A DNA stretch of 64,000 bases from Nocardiopsis sinuspersici (GTDB lineage: Bacteria; Actinomycetota; Actinomycetes; Streptosporangiales; Streptosporangiaceae), in the NCBI GenBank assembly GCA_008638415.1, contig VWVT01000003.1, positions 186,001 to 250,000 on the forward strand, read 5' to 3'. Every line of letters starts with the position of its first letter. Position 1 is the first letter of the stretch. The position numbers were made by a program, and so were the translations under genes. Under the pieces are notes generated by a model, which worked only from the letters and a program-made list of their open reading frames with translations, was not told the DNA's origin and did no database searches. Shown one piece after another: positions 52,629 through 63,181 of this stretch.

Positions 52629-53777
52629 TCACACCCGGGTGAGCTCGTTCATGGCGCGCGAGACGGCCTCGTCCACGAGGTCGCGCACCTGCGGCCAGCG
52701 GTCGTCCACGCAGTCCGTGGGCATCACGGTCACACTGTCGGTGCCGGACATGCCCAGTGCGTCGCGTACCCCGTCCGGGGTGGTCAGACGCGCGTCGGCG
52801 GTGACCGCCAGGACCCCCGTCCGGGGCCGGCCCACCTCCTGCACCACCACGAACAGGCACAGCGACACCTCGTCCACCACCAGTTCCAGGGCCGTCCACC
52901 AGTGCGCGGCGCCCGGGGTGAGCAGTGTCCGGGCCACGGTGTCCGCCGCGCTCCCGGGCTCGGTGTCGTCCGAACCGCCCGAGTACACCGAGGTGCGCGC
53001 CCCGGGGTCCAGCGCCCGCAGGATCAGGGCGACCGAGTCCCGGCGCGAGCGCACGTAGTCCAGCACGCGGCGGCGGGTCACCGCCGCGAGCGGGGACACC
53101 GGCGAGCGCGGTTCGGGCACGGGTTCGGGGGTCCAGCTCAGCTCGTCGAGCAGTGTCCCGGTCACCAGCCGCGCGAAGTGGCGCACCACCCCGGCGAGGC
53201 GCTCGTCGGGCTCCCGGGCGGTCTGCGGCGGCGGGGAGACCGGGTCGGGCAGCAGCGGGGGGAAGTCCGCCCGCCGCAGCACCAGTGAGGCCAGTACCCA
53301 CGGCAGCACCCACAGGTGCGCGTTCGCTCCCTCGTCCGGGTCCAGCTCGGTCAGCACCGCCACGCACTCGGTGTAGGTGTACGCGGCGCGCACCACCGGA
53401 TGGGCGGGCACCGAGGCGGCCTCGGCCACCCGCAGCGCCCGTGCGGAGTCCAGGGGGCCTCCCGGCGAGCGCGAGGGGTCGTCCTCGGGCAGGTCGCGGG
53501 CCCGCCCGGCCAGTTCCGCGACGAACTCGGCGTTGACCGGCTGACCGGAGGTCCCGTCCACCGAGACGGACACCACCAGCTCCTCCATGGCCGGGCCGCC
53601 GCCCAGTTCCCGGACGCGGCGGCGCACCAGCTCACGCCGCGCGGCCGCGCGCGCGTCACGGGGCTGGCTCTGGCGGTGCTGGGCCCAGATCGCCCGCAGC
53701 CGGTCGACGTCCATGAGGTCTTCGCGTACCAGGCTCGGGATCCGGTCCAGGTCCGCACCGCAGCGTAGGGTATCCAC
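52629..53777 (-). CDS. Hypothetical protein, convergent with kinase
   Basis: 382 aa from GTG 53777 with GGAGA 5 nt upstream; ATG 53714 is another candidate start. I do not recognise a family. The N-terminus is basic and helical (DVDRLRAIWAQHRQSQPRDA), the middle and C-terminal parts are mixed alpha/beta, with LWVLPWVLASLVLRRADF as the most hydrophobic stretch but no convincing membrane segment or signal peptide. The last third reads like a compact domain (WWTALELVVDEVSLCLFVVV). It is convergent with the kinase at a 12-base gap; no functional link is implied. Confidence 0.7.
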   Translation of the reverse strand: MDTLRCGADLDRIPSLVREDLMDVDRLRAIWAQHRQSQPRDARAAARRELVRRRVRELGGGPAMEELVVSVSVDGTSGQPVNAEFVAELAGRARDLPEDDPSRSPGGPLDSARALRVAEAASVPAHPVVRAAYTYTECVAVLTELDPDEGANAHLWVLPWVLASLVLRRADFPPLLPDPVSPPPQTAREPDERLAGVVRHFARLVTGTLLDELSWTPEPVPEPRSPVSPLAAVTRRRVLDYVRSRRDSVALILRALDPGARTSVYSGGSDDTEPGSAADTVARTLLTPGAAHWWTALELVVDEVSLCLFVVVQEVGRPRTGVLAVTADARLTTPDGVRDALGMSGTDSVTVMPTDCVDDRWPQVRDLVDEAVSRAMNELTRV

Positions 53778-53951
53778 GCTGTCTCCGTAGCCAGTGGGCA
53801 GTCGGCCAAAACCTGCCGGACGGCCCCGGCATGTGGCCGCTACCGGCCGCATGCGGAGGTAAACCCCGTGTGCCCCGGGCCGGGGCGGCCGGTGCCCGGA
53901 AGGGGCCCGGTGGAGGGAGCACCGGAAACGGGCGGCGCCCGGAGCCGGGGG

Positions 53952-54368
53952 TCAGGTCCGGCGGCCGTGCAGCAGCCGCATCGCCTTCTCCTGTTCGAAG
54001 TCCAGCGCGCGCGTGGGCGCCGCCGCGAGCCTGCCCAGCCGCTCCCCGTGCGCGCGCACCCGGGCCAGCACCTCGGGCTCGGCCAGGACGCGCAGCGCGA
54101 AGGCCAGCGCCGCGGGCGGGATGTCGAACTCGCGCTCCAGCTCCAGGCCCACCGCGATCGTGCGCAGGTCCTCCTCGGTGAACCGGCGGTGCCGGTGGCC
54201 GCGTCCCGTGGGCTGTTCCTGGGTACGGGGCAAAAGGCCCAGGCCCTCCCGGTAGCGCAGCATCCGCGCGGTGGTGCCCACCCGGTCGGCGGCCGCGGAG
54301 ATCGGCACGGGCCCGGTCGGCCTGGAGGACCGGTCGGGCGGGGGCGGGGCGTCGTCGAGGGCGGCCAT
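53952..54368 (-). CDS. MerR family transcriptional regulator
   Basis: 138 aa. The winged-helix MerR domain covers residues 22-90: PISAAADRVGTTARMLRYRE, GLGLLPRTQ, then HRHRRFTEEDLRTIAVGLEL. In place of the usual Tyr-Tyr/Glu the recognition part reads LRYREGLGLL. The remainder is a short dimerisation helix without the Cys residues of metal-sensing members, so the signal is unknown. It is divergent from sahH across a 128-base promoter region and may control itself and sahH; this is positional inference. Confidence 0.88.
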   Translation of the reverse strand: MAALDDAPPPPDRSSRPTGPVPISAAADRVGTTARMLRYREGLGLLPRTQEQPTGRGHRHRRFTEEDLRTIAVGLELEREFDIPPAALAFALRVLAEPEVLARVRAHGERLGRLAAAPTRALDFEQEKAMRLLHGRRT

Positions 54369-54496
54369 GGACGCGACCCTAACCGAACTCCACCACCGGT
54401 GAAAGCAATTCTGACATCGCAGCGTCAGTTTCTCTCCGTTGGCGGGGCGGCGGCCCTAGAATCGGAGAGGCTACGACCATCACGAGTGAGGAACGC

Positions 54497-55933
<1,437 letters not shown>

Positions 55934-55949
55934 GCAGCGTTTCTCCGGG

Positions 55950-56215
55950 GCTCCGCTCCGCTTCGCCCGCCCGTCGCCCGCCGTCGCCCGCCAGGGCGCT
56001 TCGCGCGGCGGCGGGCCACCACCCTCAACGGATGCTAAGCGCAGTACTTTCCGTGTTCGGGCGCCCAAGGTGGGGAACCCTCGGATTCTCCGGTGTGACG
56101 GCTCGTGCCCACGCCGTCGCCCGCCACCACCCCCAAACGACGGCCTACGGCCGCAGTACCTGTCGTCCCGCCTCCGAATCCTCCAGAGCCCCGTGGGCGC
56201 CCGAACGTACCCCCC
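55950..56215. repeat. Dispersed intergenic repeat, copy 2
   Basis: The 321-base gap between the two hydrolase genes is filled by this repeat. Its core (56055-56206) is 152 bases, the same length as copy 1 at 5330-5481, with perfect 12-base inverted ends GTTCGGGCGCCC and GGGCGCCCGAAC. By eye about nine bases in ten match copy 1, and similarity continues some 100 bases to the left (CACCCTCAACGGA, CCGTGTTCGG). It lies directly behind the sahH stop. Confidence 0.78.
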
Positions 56216-56254
56216 GAGGGTTGAGCCGATCAGGAAACAGGAGCCAGGCAGCAC

Positions 56255-57517
56255 ATGACACTCCCCTCACACGAGGTGGCCGACCTCGGCCTCGCCCGGG
56301 CCGGGGTCCGCCGCGTGGACTGGGCCGAACGCTCCATGCCGGTGCTGCGCAGCGTGCGCGAGCGCTTCGCCGCCGAACGCCCCCTGGAGGGGCTGCGCGT
56401 GGCCGCCTGCCAGCACGTGACCGCCGAGACGGCCAACCTGCTGCGCGCGCTGCGGGCGGGCGGCGCCGAGGTGTGGCTGGCGGCGTCCAACCCGCTGTCC
56501 ACCCAGGACGACACCGCCGCGGCGCTGGTCGCCGAGTACGGGGTCTCGGTCCACGCCTGGGCCGGAATGGACCCGGCTTCCTACGACCGGAACCTGGTCA
56601 CCGTCCTGGAGTCGCGCCCGCACCTGCTGATCGACGACGGGTGCGACCTGGTCAACACGGCCCACCTGGTCCGCCCCGACCTGCTCGACGGGGTGCTGGG
56701 CGGCTGCGAGCAGACCACCACCGGGGTGATCCGGCTGCGCCGGATGAGCGCCGAGGGCGAGCTGCGGCTGCCGATGGTCGCGGTCAACGACACCGCCACC
56801 AAGCGCATGTTCGACAACCGGTACGGCACCGGCCAGTCCACCATCGACGGCATCCTGCGGGCCACCAACGCCATGCTCGCCGGACGCACCGTCGTGGTCG
56901 CCGGGTTCGGCTACTGCGGCCGCGGCCTGGCCGAGCGCGCCCGCGGCATGGGCGCCCGCGTGGTCGTCACCGAGGTCGATCCGGTCAAGGCCCTGGACGC
57001 GGTCATGCAGGGCTACACCGTCACCACGATGGAGGAGGCGGCCGCCGCCGGGGACGTGTTCGTCACCGTCACCGGCAACCGCGACGTCATCCGGGCCGAG
57101 CACCTGGGACGGATGAAGGACGGCGCGATCCTGGCCAACTCCGGGCACTTCGACCTGGAGATCGACCTGGCCGCGCTGGAGGACCGGGCCGTGGAGGTCA
57201 ACCGGGGAGTGCGCGAGCACGCCGACGAGTACGTGTTCGCGGACGGGCGCCGCGTGCTGCTGCTGTCCGAGGGGCGCCTGGTCAACCTCGGCGCCGCCGA
57301 GGGGCACCCGGCCGCCGTCATGGACATGTCGTTCGCGGTGCAGGCCCTGACCACCGTGTGGCTGGCCCGCAACTCCGCCGACCTGGCACCGGGCGTGGTG
57401 GAGGTGCCCGCCGAGACCGACACCGAGGTGGCCCGGCTAGAACTGGCCGCCCTGGACGTGCGCATCGACGCGCTCACCCCCGGCCAGGAGGTCTACCTGA
57501 GCTCCTGGCGCCTCTGA
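56255..57517 (+). CDS. Second S-adenosylhomocysteine hydrolase-type protein (archaeal-like class)
   Basis: 420 aa from ATG 56255, with AGGAG about 10 nt upstream. It has the same fold as SahH: CQHVTAETANLLRAL, NPLSTQDDTAAALV, EQTTTGVIRLRRM, NDTATKRMFDNRYG, the NAD site GFGYCGRGLAERARG and GHFDLEID. It lacks the 40-residue insert and the KPDHYRY tail, ending instead in YLSSWRL, as do archaeal and Thermotoga-type enzymes. Several active-site-region residues differ from its neighbour (QDD for QDH, EQTTTG for EETTTG). One archaeal member of this class is reported to act on S-inosylhomocysteine, so the substrate may not be plain SAH. Confidence 0.85.
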   Translation: MTLPSHEVADLGLARAGVRRVDWAERSMPVLRSVRERFAAERPLEGLRVAACQHVTAETANLLRALRAGGAEVWLAASNPLSTQDDTAAALVAEYGVSVHAWAGMDPASYDRNLVTVLESRPHLLIDDGCDLVNTAHLVRPDLLDGVLGGCEQTTTGVIRLRRMSAEGELRLPMVAVNDTATKRMFDNRYGTGQSTIDGILRATNAMLAGRTVVVAGFGYCGRGLAERARGMGARVVVTEVDPVKALDAVMQGYTVTTMEEAAAAGDVFVTVTGNRDVIRAEHLGRMKDGAILANSGHFDLEIDLAALEDRAVEVNRGVREHADEYVFADGRRVLLLSEGRLVNLGAAEGHPAAVMDMSFAVQALTTVWLARNSADLAPGVVEVPAETDTEVARLELAALDVRIDALTPGQEVYLSSWRL

Positions 57518-57530
57518 GCCGCGAGCGCGC

Positions 57531-58394
57531 TCAGGAGTACGGGTTCCCCGGACCCCACTGGTGGGGCTGGGCGCCGTACCCGTTCCGGGGGTGCCCGGCC
57601 TGCTGCGCGGCGGCGGCCTCGTGGCGGCGGCGCCGCTCGGCGAGCACCGCGGCGAGGAAGTAGGGCGGGGTGACGCCGGGAGGCGGGGGCGGGCTGATCT
57701 GCGAGGCCACCGCGTTGGCCAGCCGGACGCCCATCTCGTGGCGGGTGTGCTCGGCCAGCTCCCCGTACCGGAGGACGTACTGCCGGGCCGCCGCGACGGT
57801 CTCCGGCGACAGCCGCGACAGTTCGACGCCCGTCGCCCACCCCGCCAGCTGCGGCGGCATCGGGACGTTCTCCTCGTGGCGCCTGCCCGCGCGCTCCTCC
57901 ACGACCATCGTCCCGGCCACGAAGTCGCCCACGCGGCGCCCGTCCCGGTTGATCATCGAGGTGATCAGGGCGATCACGCCGGTCGTCATCCAGATCTCCA
58001 CGAACGACGCCAGCGCGCGGCCCAGCGCCTGCCGGAACCGCTCGGGGGAACCGTCGGTGCCCACCACGCGCAGGCCCAGCGCCATCTTGCCCAGGGAGCG
58101 GCCGCGGGAGACGGTCTCGAAGACCGTCGGGTAGCCGACCAGGACCAGGACGGTGCCCGCCAGGGAGACGGCGGCGGTGATCGCGGGGTCCAGGTTGCGG
58201 CCGATCCACGAGACGAGGACACCCAGCGCGATCAGGGCGATGATCTGGAGGATGGCGTCGATGGCCAGGGCCGCGGCCCTGGTGGCGAAGCCGGCCGGCC
58301 GCAGGTCGAGGACCACCGCGTCCCCCGTGACCAGCGGAGTGACGCCGTACACGTCGTCGCGGGCGTCGCCGTTGCCGGGATAGGACACCAGCAT
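57531..58394 (-). CDS. RDD family membrane protein
   Basis: 287 aa from ATG 58394 with AGGGAG 4-5 nt upstream. The RDD domain occupies the first 170 residues, with LRPAGFATRAAALAIDAILQ (Arg and Asp of the name), three membrane segments, and SRGRSLGKMALGLRVVGTDG. The remaining cytoplasmic half is Pro/Gly-rich toward the end. RDD proteins are small membrane proteins, some implicated in ion transport. It is divergent from the SpoIIM gene and belongs to a conserved RDD-SpoIIM-DUF58-MoxR neighbourhood. Confidence 0.9.
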   Translation of the reverse strand: MLVSYPGNGDARDDVYGVTPLVTGDAVVLDLRPAGFATRAAALAIDAILQIIALIALGVLVSWIGRNLDPAITAAVSLAGTVLVLVGYPTVFETVSRGRSLGKMALGLRVVGTDGSPERFRQALGRALASFVEIWMTTGVIALITSMINRDGRRVGDFVAGTMVVEERAGRRHEENVPMPPQLAGWATGVELSRLSPETVAAARQYVLRYGELAEHTRHEMGVRLANAVASQISPPPPPGVTPPYFLAAVLAERRRRHEAAAAQQAGHPRNGYGAQPHQWGPGNPYS

Positions 58395-58513
58395 TCGCTC
58401 CCTCAGGGCCGTCTGAAACCGTCCACCAGACATTACCCGCAGCGCGGAACGTGTGTTCGCGAAGGGTGCCGTGACCCGAACCGGTGTCCGCTCGAAACGG
58501 TAGGGTCCGTTGC

Positions 58514-59518
58514 GTGGATATCGACGTGTTCGCCGCGGCGCACGCCCGGGAGTGGGAACGGCTGAACGACCTGGTGCGCAGGCGCCGCTCGCTGAGGGGT
58601 GAGGAGATCGACGAACTCGTCGATCTCTACCAGCGCGTGTCCACCCACCTGTCGGTGGTGAGGTCCTCCGGGCAGGACCCCGCGCTGGTGGGCAGGCTGT
58701 CCGCGCTGGTGGCACGGGCCCGGTCGGCGGTGACCGGGGCGCACGCGTCCGCGTGGCGCGACGTCGGCGGGTTCTTCACCCGGGTCTTCCCTGCGGTGCT
58801 GTACCGGCTGCGGTGGTGGTGGATCGGCACCACGGCGGGCACGCTGGTGGTCGCGGGGGCCACCGCCGCCTGGATCGCGACCAACCCCGACGTGATGCAC
58901 GCCGTGGGCACGCCGGAGTTCATCGCGCGGTACGTCGACTACGAGTTCGCGAACTACTACATGGAGAACCCCCGGGGCTCGTTCGCCGCCCAGGTGTGGA
59001 CCAACAACGCGTGGGTGGCGGCGCAGGCGATCATCTTCGGGGTGGCCCTCGGCCTGCCGACCCTGGCGGTGCTGCTGATGAACGCCGTCAACGTGGGCGT
59101 CGGCGCCGGGATCATGATCGCCCACGGCCAGGGCGACGTGTTCCTCGGGCTGATCCTGCCGCACGGCATGCTGGAGCTGACCGCCGTCTTCGTCGCGGGC
59201 GGGGTGGGCCTCAAGCTCGGCTGGACGATCATCGCGCCGGGCGACCGCACCCGCATGCGCGCCCTGGGCGAGGAGGCGCGCGCCGCCATCGCGGTGGCCC
59301 TGGGACTGGTCGTGGTGCTGTTCGTCTCGGGCCTCATCGAGGGCCTGGTGACCGGCAACGCGGCGGCGGGGCACATCCCGGTCCCGGTCGCCCTGGGCAT
59401 CGGCGGCCTGGCGGAGCTGCTGTTCCTGGTCTACGTGTTCACGGTGGGGAAGAAGGCCCACCAGGAGGGCGAGACGGGCGACATCGAGAACGCCCCGGCG
59501 GCCGTGCCGGTGGCCTGA
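58514..59518 (+). CDS. Stage II sporulation protein M-like membrane protein
   Basis: 334 aa from GTG 58514; TAGGGT lies 7 nt upstream, so the mRNA is probably leaderless. The cytoplasmic N-terminus (AREWERLNDLVRRRRSLRGE) is followed by five or six membrane segments. Family features are FFTRVFPAVLYRL, NNAWVAAQAIIFGVALGLPT and ILPHGMLELTAVFVAGGVGLKLG. Related to SpoIIM, which in Bacillus acts in septal peptidoglycan dissolution, but actinobacterial members next to MoxR/DUF58 have no proven role. Confidence 0.9.
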   Translation: MDIDVFAAAHAREWERLNDLVRRRRSLRGEEIDELVDLYQRVSTHLSVVRSSGQDPALVGRLSALVARARSAVTGAHASAWRDVGGFFTRVFPAVLYRLRWWWIGTTAGTLVVAGATAAWIATNPDVMHAVGTPEFIARYVDYEFANYYMENPRGSFAAQVWTNNAWVAAQAIIFGVALGLPTLAVLLMNAVNVGVGAGIMIAHGQGDVFLGLILPHGMLELTAVFVAGGVGLKLGWTIIAPGDRTRMRALGEEARAAIAVALGLVVVLFVSGLIEGLVTGNAAAGHIPVPVALGIGGLAELLFLVYVFTVGKKAHQEGETGDIENAPAAVPVA

Positions 59519-59559
59519 GGTCCCGTATCCGACGGACTCGCCGTGCCATCATCCGGGCC

Positions 59560-59781
59560 ATGGAGACCGACGCCCCCCGCTGGTTCAAGAGCAGCCACAG
59601 CGCCCCCGAAACCTGCTGCCTGGAGGCCGCCATCGGGGCCTCCGGTGTTCGTGTCCGGGACTCCACACGTCAGGACGCGGCCCCGATCGAGCTGGCGGCA
59701 CCGGAGTGGACGGCTCTGCTGCGCGTGGTCTCCGGATCCAGAGGGTCACGGGTCACGGGACCGAGCCGCCCCGCTCGATGA
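59560..59781 (+). CDS. DUF397 domain-containing protein
   Basis: 73 aa from ATG 59560, closely behind the SpoIIM gene. The DUF397 pattern is clear: APRWFKSSHSAPETCCLEAA, then GVRVRDSTRQDAAPIELAAP and EWTALLRVV. Such proteins usually act with an adjacent XRE/DUF5753 regulator as a toxin-antitoxin-like or developmental pair, but here none is adjacent; the nearest XRE/DUF5753 gene is at 21043. Its last 29 bases overlap the end of the convergent NTPase gene. The start has no good ribosome binding site. Confidence 0.82.
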   Translation: METDAPRWFKSSHSAPETCCLEAAIGASGVRVRDSTRQDAAPIELAAPEWTALLRVVSGSRGSRVTGPSRPAR

Positions 59782-61846
59782 ACCTCTCGGCCTCGGCGAT
59801 GCGCCGGTCGATCATCTCCACCTGCGGGTGCTCCTGCCCCAGTTGCGCGATCCAGACCCGCCGGACGTCGGCGAACCCCGTGAGCGCCCTCTCGGCGTCT
59901 CCCTGTTCCTGGGCGGCTCTCGCCACGTAGAAGGCGGCGTCAGCCGTCATGTGGTGGTCGGGGCCCAGCACACGCCGCCGTACTGCGTGGACCCGCCGGA
60001 ATCCGGCCTCGGCCGTGCCGGGGTCTCCCCGCCGCATCGCGACGTAGGCCAGGTTCTGTTCGGCGAACAGGGCCAGCGGGTCCTCCTCGCCGGATGCACG
60101 GACACGCTCCTCCCTCACCGATCCGAGAATCCACGCCGCCTCCTCCCACCGCTCCTTCCTGACCGAGACCCGGCCGACCTGGTAGAGGGTCTCCAGGGTG
60201 TCGGCGTGGTCGGGCCCCAGCAGGCGTTCACGGTCCCGGTGGAGTACCCGGAACGCCTCATCCGCCTCGTCGACGCGGCCCTGCTCCAGGATCGCCTCGG
60301 CGAGGTGGTGCCTGGCTCGGAGCGAAAGCGGGTCGTCCGGACCGGGGAACCGAGCGGTGTGCCGCACCACGTGTGCCAGCACCCTCTCCGCCTTCCGGTA
60401 CCCCCTGAGACGCAGGAGGCTTCGACCGACCATCACAAGTGCCCGCAAAGCCTCACGGTTCTGCTCGGTGCTCGTACGCAACAGGGCTTGGGCGGTCACC
60501 GTGGCGGTGGGTTCGTCATCGGGGCGAAGGCGCAGCCGTAGCAGCACAATGGTGTTGAGGGCCGTGAACTCGAACTGAAGGTCGCGGTCACGCTGCCACG
60601 CGAGCAGGCTCTCGGCCTGCTCGACCACCGCGAGGTCGGCCTCCGTGAAAGCGGCGCGCGCCGTCTCGGACACGAGCGGGTGCAGCCGCAGCGCCATCTC
60701 ACCTCTCTCCGCCACCACGGAGACCAGTCCGTGGACCACCAGCGCGTTGACCGTCCTTGCCAGACCGGCCTCGTCCAGGGATCCGAGGACGCCGCCGCCC
60801 AGCTCCGACAGCGGCAGCCTGCGCAGCGGAACCTCGCTGGAGTCCGGCCCCAGCACGGACAGCAGCCTCAGCAGCGGCGCGGCCCCGGGCTCGCGCTCCT
60901 CCACCAGCCGCAGGGACAGCTCCCACACCCCCGACAACAGCCTGCGCTCGACGTCGGTACCGGTGACGAAGGGCGCGGCCAGCTCGTCCAGCGTGCCGAT
61001 GTCCCCGCCGAGCCTGTCCAGCAGCGCGTGCGCGTCGGGGAACAGCACCCGGTGCGTGGCCAGGATGCGCCCGGCCAGGTGCAGGGCGAGCGGGACCCCG
61101 CCCAGGCGCTCGGCCAGCTCCTCCGCCCCCGCGAGCTCCGAGAGGCCGCCCGCCCCCGCGTGGTCGGCCAGGGCCTCGGCCGCCGCCGGACCCTCCAGCT
61201 CCCAGATCCGGTGCACCCGTGCGGGTGTCCACTGCGCGGAGTCGCCCACCCGGCTGGTCACCAGCACGAACCCGCCCGGGCTCGCCCGCATCCACCCGAG
61301 CTGGTCACCGGGACGGTTCTCCGGATCCAGCTCCTCGGGCCGGTCGGCGTTGTCGATCACCAGCAGCCACGGCCGGGGAGCGGCGTCCAGGTGCCGCCAC
61401 ACCCACCGGGCCGCCTGGTGCCGGGTCCCCCTGACCTGTTCGGCCTCCCGCCGGGGACCGCCCACCTCCACCGCGGCCTCGACCATGCTCGCCGCGACGT
61501 TCCCGGGCCGCACCCAGAACACCGTCCACCCCCCGCGCCGGGCCCGTTCGGCCAGCGCCGCCGCCACCGTGGTCTTGCCGAATCCGCCCGGCCCGGTCAG
61601 CACGTGCGGGACCGGTGCGCCGGCCTCCATGGCCTCGGCGAGCGCACCCAGGAGCTCCTCACGGCCGCGCACGGCGGTCGCGGGCCGGGGCGGGTCCAGG
61701 GACACGTCCGCGGGGGGTGGGGGCGCCGCCGGGGGCGCCTGGAGGGTCACACCGCCGTGGATGTCGCGTGCCTGGAGCAGCTGGCCGTGGACGGCGCCGG
61801 AGGAGGTGTTGTCATGAGCGTCGGGGGGAGGGGCCATGCTCCCCAT
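59753..61846 (-). CDS. STAND NTPase (NB-ARC-like) with tetratricopeptide-type repeats
   Basis: 697 aa from ATG 61846 (ATG 61837 is also possible). The N-terminus has NTSSGAVHGQLLQARDIHGG, a motif found at the front of many actinobacterial STAND proteins. The NTPase follows at about residue 62: Walker A TGPGGFGKTTVA, Walker B WLLVIDNADRPE, a sensor in VLVTSRVGD and GGVPLALHLAGRIL. A winged-helix region and about 300 residues of helical repeats of TPR type (LSLRARHHLAEAILEQGRVD, AFYVARAAQEQGDAERAL) complete it. Such proteins assemble on sensing a signal; no effector domain is visible. It lies between SpoIIM/DUF397 and DUF58. Confidence 0.88.
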   Translation of the reverse strand: MGSMAPPPDAHDNTSSGAVHGQLLQARDIHGGVTLQAPPAAPPPPADVSLDPPRPATAVRGREELLGALAEAMEAGAPVPHVLTGPGGFGKTTVAAALAERARRGGWTVFWVRPGNVAASMVEAAVEVGGPRREAEQVRGTRHQAARWVWRHLDAAPRPWLLVIDNADRPEELDPENRPGDQLGWMRASPGGFVLVTSRVGDSAQWTPARVHRIWELEGPAAAEALADHAGAGGLSELAGAEELAERLGGVPLALHLAGRILATHRVLFPDAHALLDRLGGDIGTLDELAAPFVTGTDVERRLLSGVWELSLRLVEEREPGAAPLLRLLSVLGPDSSEVPLRRLPLSELGGGVLGSLDEAGLARTVNALVVHGLVSVVAERGEMALRLHPLVSETARAAFTEADLAVVEQAESLLAWQRDRDLQFEFTALNTIVLLRLRLRPDDEPTATVTAQALLRTSTEQNREALRALVMVGRSLLRLRGYRKAERVLAHVVRHTARFPGPDDPLSLRARHHLAEAILEQGRVDEADEAFRVLHRDRERLLGPDHADTLETLYQVGRVSVRKERWEEAAWILGSVREERVRASGEEDPLALFAEQNLAYVAMRRGDPGTAEAGFRRVHAVRRRVLGPDHHMTADAAFYVARAAQEQGDAERALTGFADVRRVWIAQLGQEHPQVEMIDRRIAEAERFIERGGSVP

Positions 61847-61879
61847 ACTGCCCGCACGAGCGCCGGTCCGTGAGGCCTC

Positions 61880-63180
61880 CTACAGCCTTCCGCGCGCCTT
61901 GAGGTTGATGTAGGCGTCGGCCAGCGCGGGAGCGACGTGCTCCGGGTCGGCGTCGACCACCTCCACACCCATCCGGCGCAGTTCGGCCGTCACCCGGCGC
62001 CGCTCGCCCAGCGTCCGCTCGGCCGCCGCCGCCCGGTACAGCGCGTCCGGGCCGCCCCGCTCCGCGGCCATCCGGTCCACCGCCGGATCCCTGACCGCCG
62101 CCACCAGCAGCAGGTGCCGGGAGGTCAGCGCGGACAGCCGCGGCAGCAGCCCCTCCTCGAGGGACGCGGCGTTCAGGTCGGTCAGTAGCACCACCAGCCG
62201 CCGGGTCCGCCCCTGCGTGCCCAGGACGGTGCCCACCAGCCCCGCCGGGTCGGACTCCACCAGCTCCGCCTCCAGCGGTGCCATGGCCTCCACGATCCGG
62301 CCCACCTGGCTGCCCTTGCCCGACGAGCGCACCTGTGCGCGCGTGCGCCGGTCGTAGGCCATGAAGTCCACCCGGTCGCCCGCCTTGCCCGCCAGCGCCG
62401 CCAGCAGCAGCGCGGCGTCCATGGCGTGGTCCAGACGCGGGGTGTCGCCCACCCGCCCGGCCGACGTGCGCCCGGTGTCCAGCACGATGAGGATGCGCCG
62501 GTCCCGCTCGGGCCGCCACGTGCGCACCACCACGCCGCTGCCCCGGGCCGTGGCACGCCAGTCGATCGACCGCACGTCGTCTCCGGGCACGTAGTCGCGC
62601 AGCGAGTCGAACTCGCTGCCCTGGCCGCGCACCATCGCCGTGTGCTGGCCCTCCAGCTCGCGCAGGCGCGACAGCTTGCCCGGCAGGTGGCGCCTGCTGT
62701 GGAACGGCGGCAGCGTGCGTACCGTCCACGGCGCCCGCAGCGTCCGCTGCCTGCCCGCCAGACCCAGCGGCCCCACACTGCGCAGGGTCACACCGGCGGC
62801 CCGTGCGTCGCCGCGCCGCGTCGGGGTCAGGGTGGTCCTCACCCGGCGCCGTTCCCCGGCCGCCACCCGCAGCGGCTGCCTGCGCGGCGCGGCGTGCGAA
62901 CTCGGCGGCCAGGCGTCGCGCACCGATCCGCGCAGGCTCCGCCGCGTGGGGTTGGCGACGGTCACGGACACCGTCGCCGAGTCGCCCAGGCGCAGCGACG
63001 TGTCGCCGTCCCGGGACAGGCGCATGGCCTTGGGACTGGCCGCCAGCAGGACGTCCACCGCCAGCAGTGCCACCAGCACCCCCATGGCGACTGCGGTCGC
63101 CACGGCACCGATCAGACCGGACAGCGCCACCGCGACCGTCGCCGCCAGCGCCAGCAGTACCGCCCGGCCGGTGACCACCA

Positions 63181-63181
<1 letters not shown>
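61880..63181 (-). CDS. DUF58 domain-containing protein
   Basis: 433 aa from ATG 63181, which overlaps the MoxR stop (TGATG). Two N-terminal membrane segments (residues 5-50) precede a beta domain and the DUF58 core with EGQHTAMVRGQGSEFDSLRD, VPGDDVRSIDWRATARGS and RDRRILIVLDTGRTSAG, a von Willebrand A-like fold with a partial metal site. DUF58 proteins pair with MoxR AAA ATPases, probably as chaperone or metal-insertion complexes at the membrane. Coupled to the MoxR gene. Confidence 0.93.

Noticed and set aside
54369..54496. A possible SAH riboswitch before sahH
   Set aside because: The leader after the likely -10 box is only about 28 nt, too short for a riboswitch, and no aptamer-like pairing is seen.
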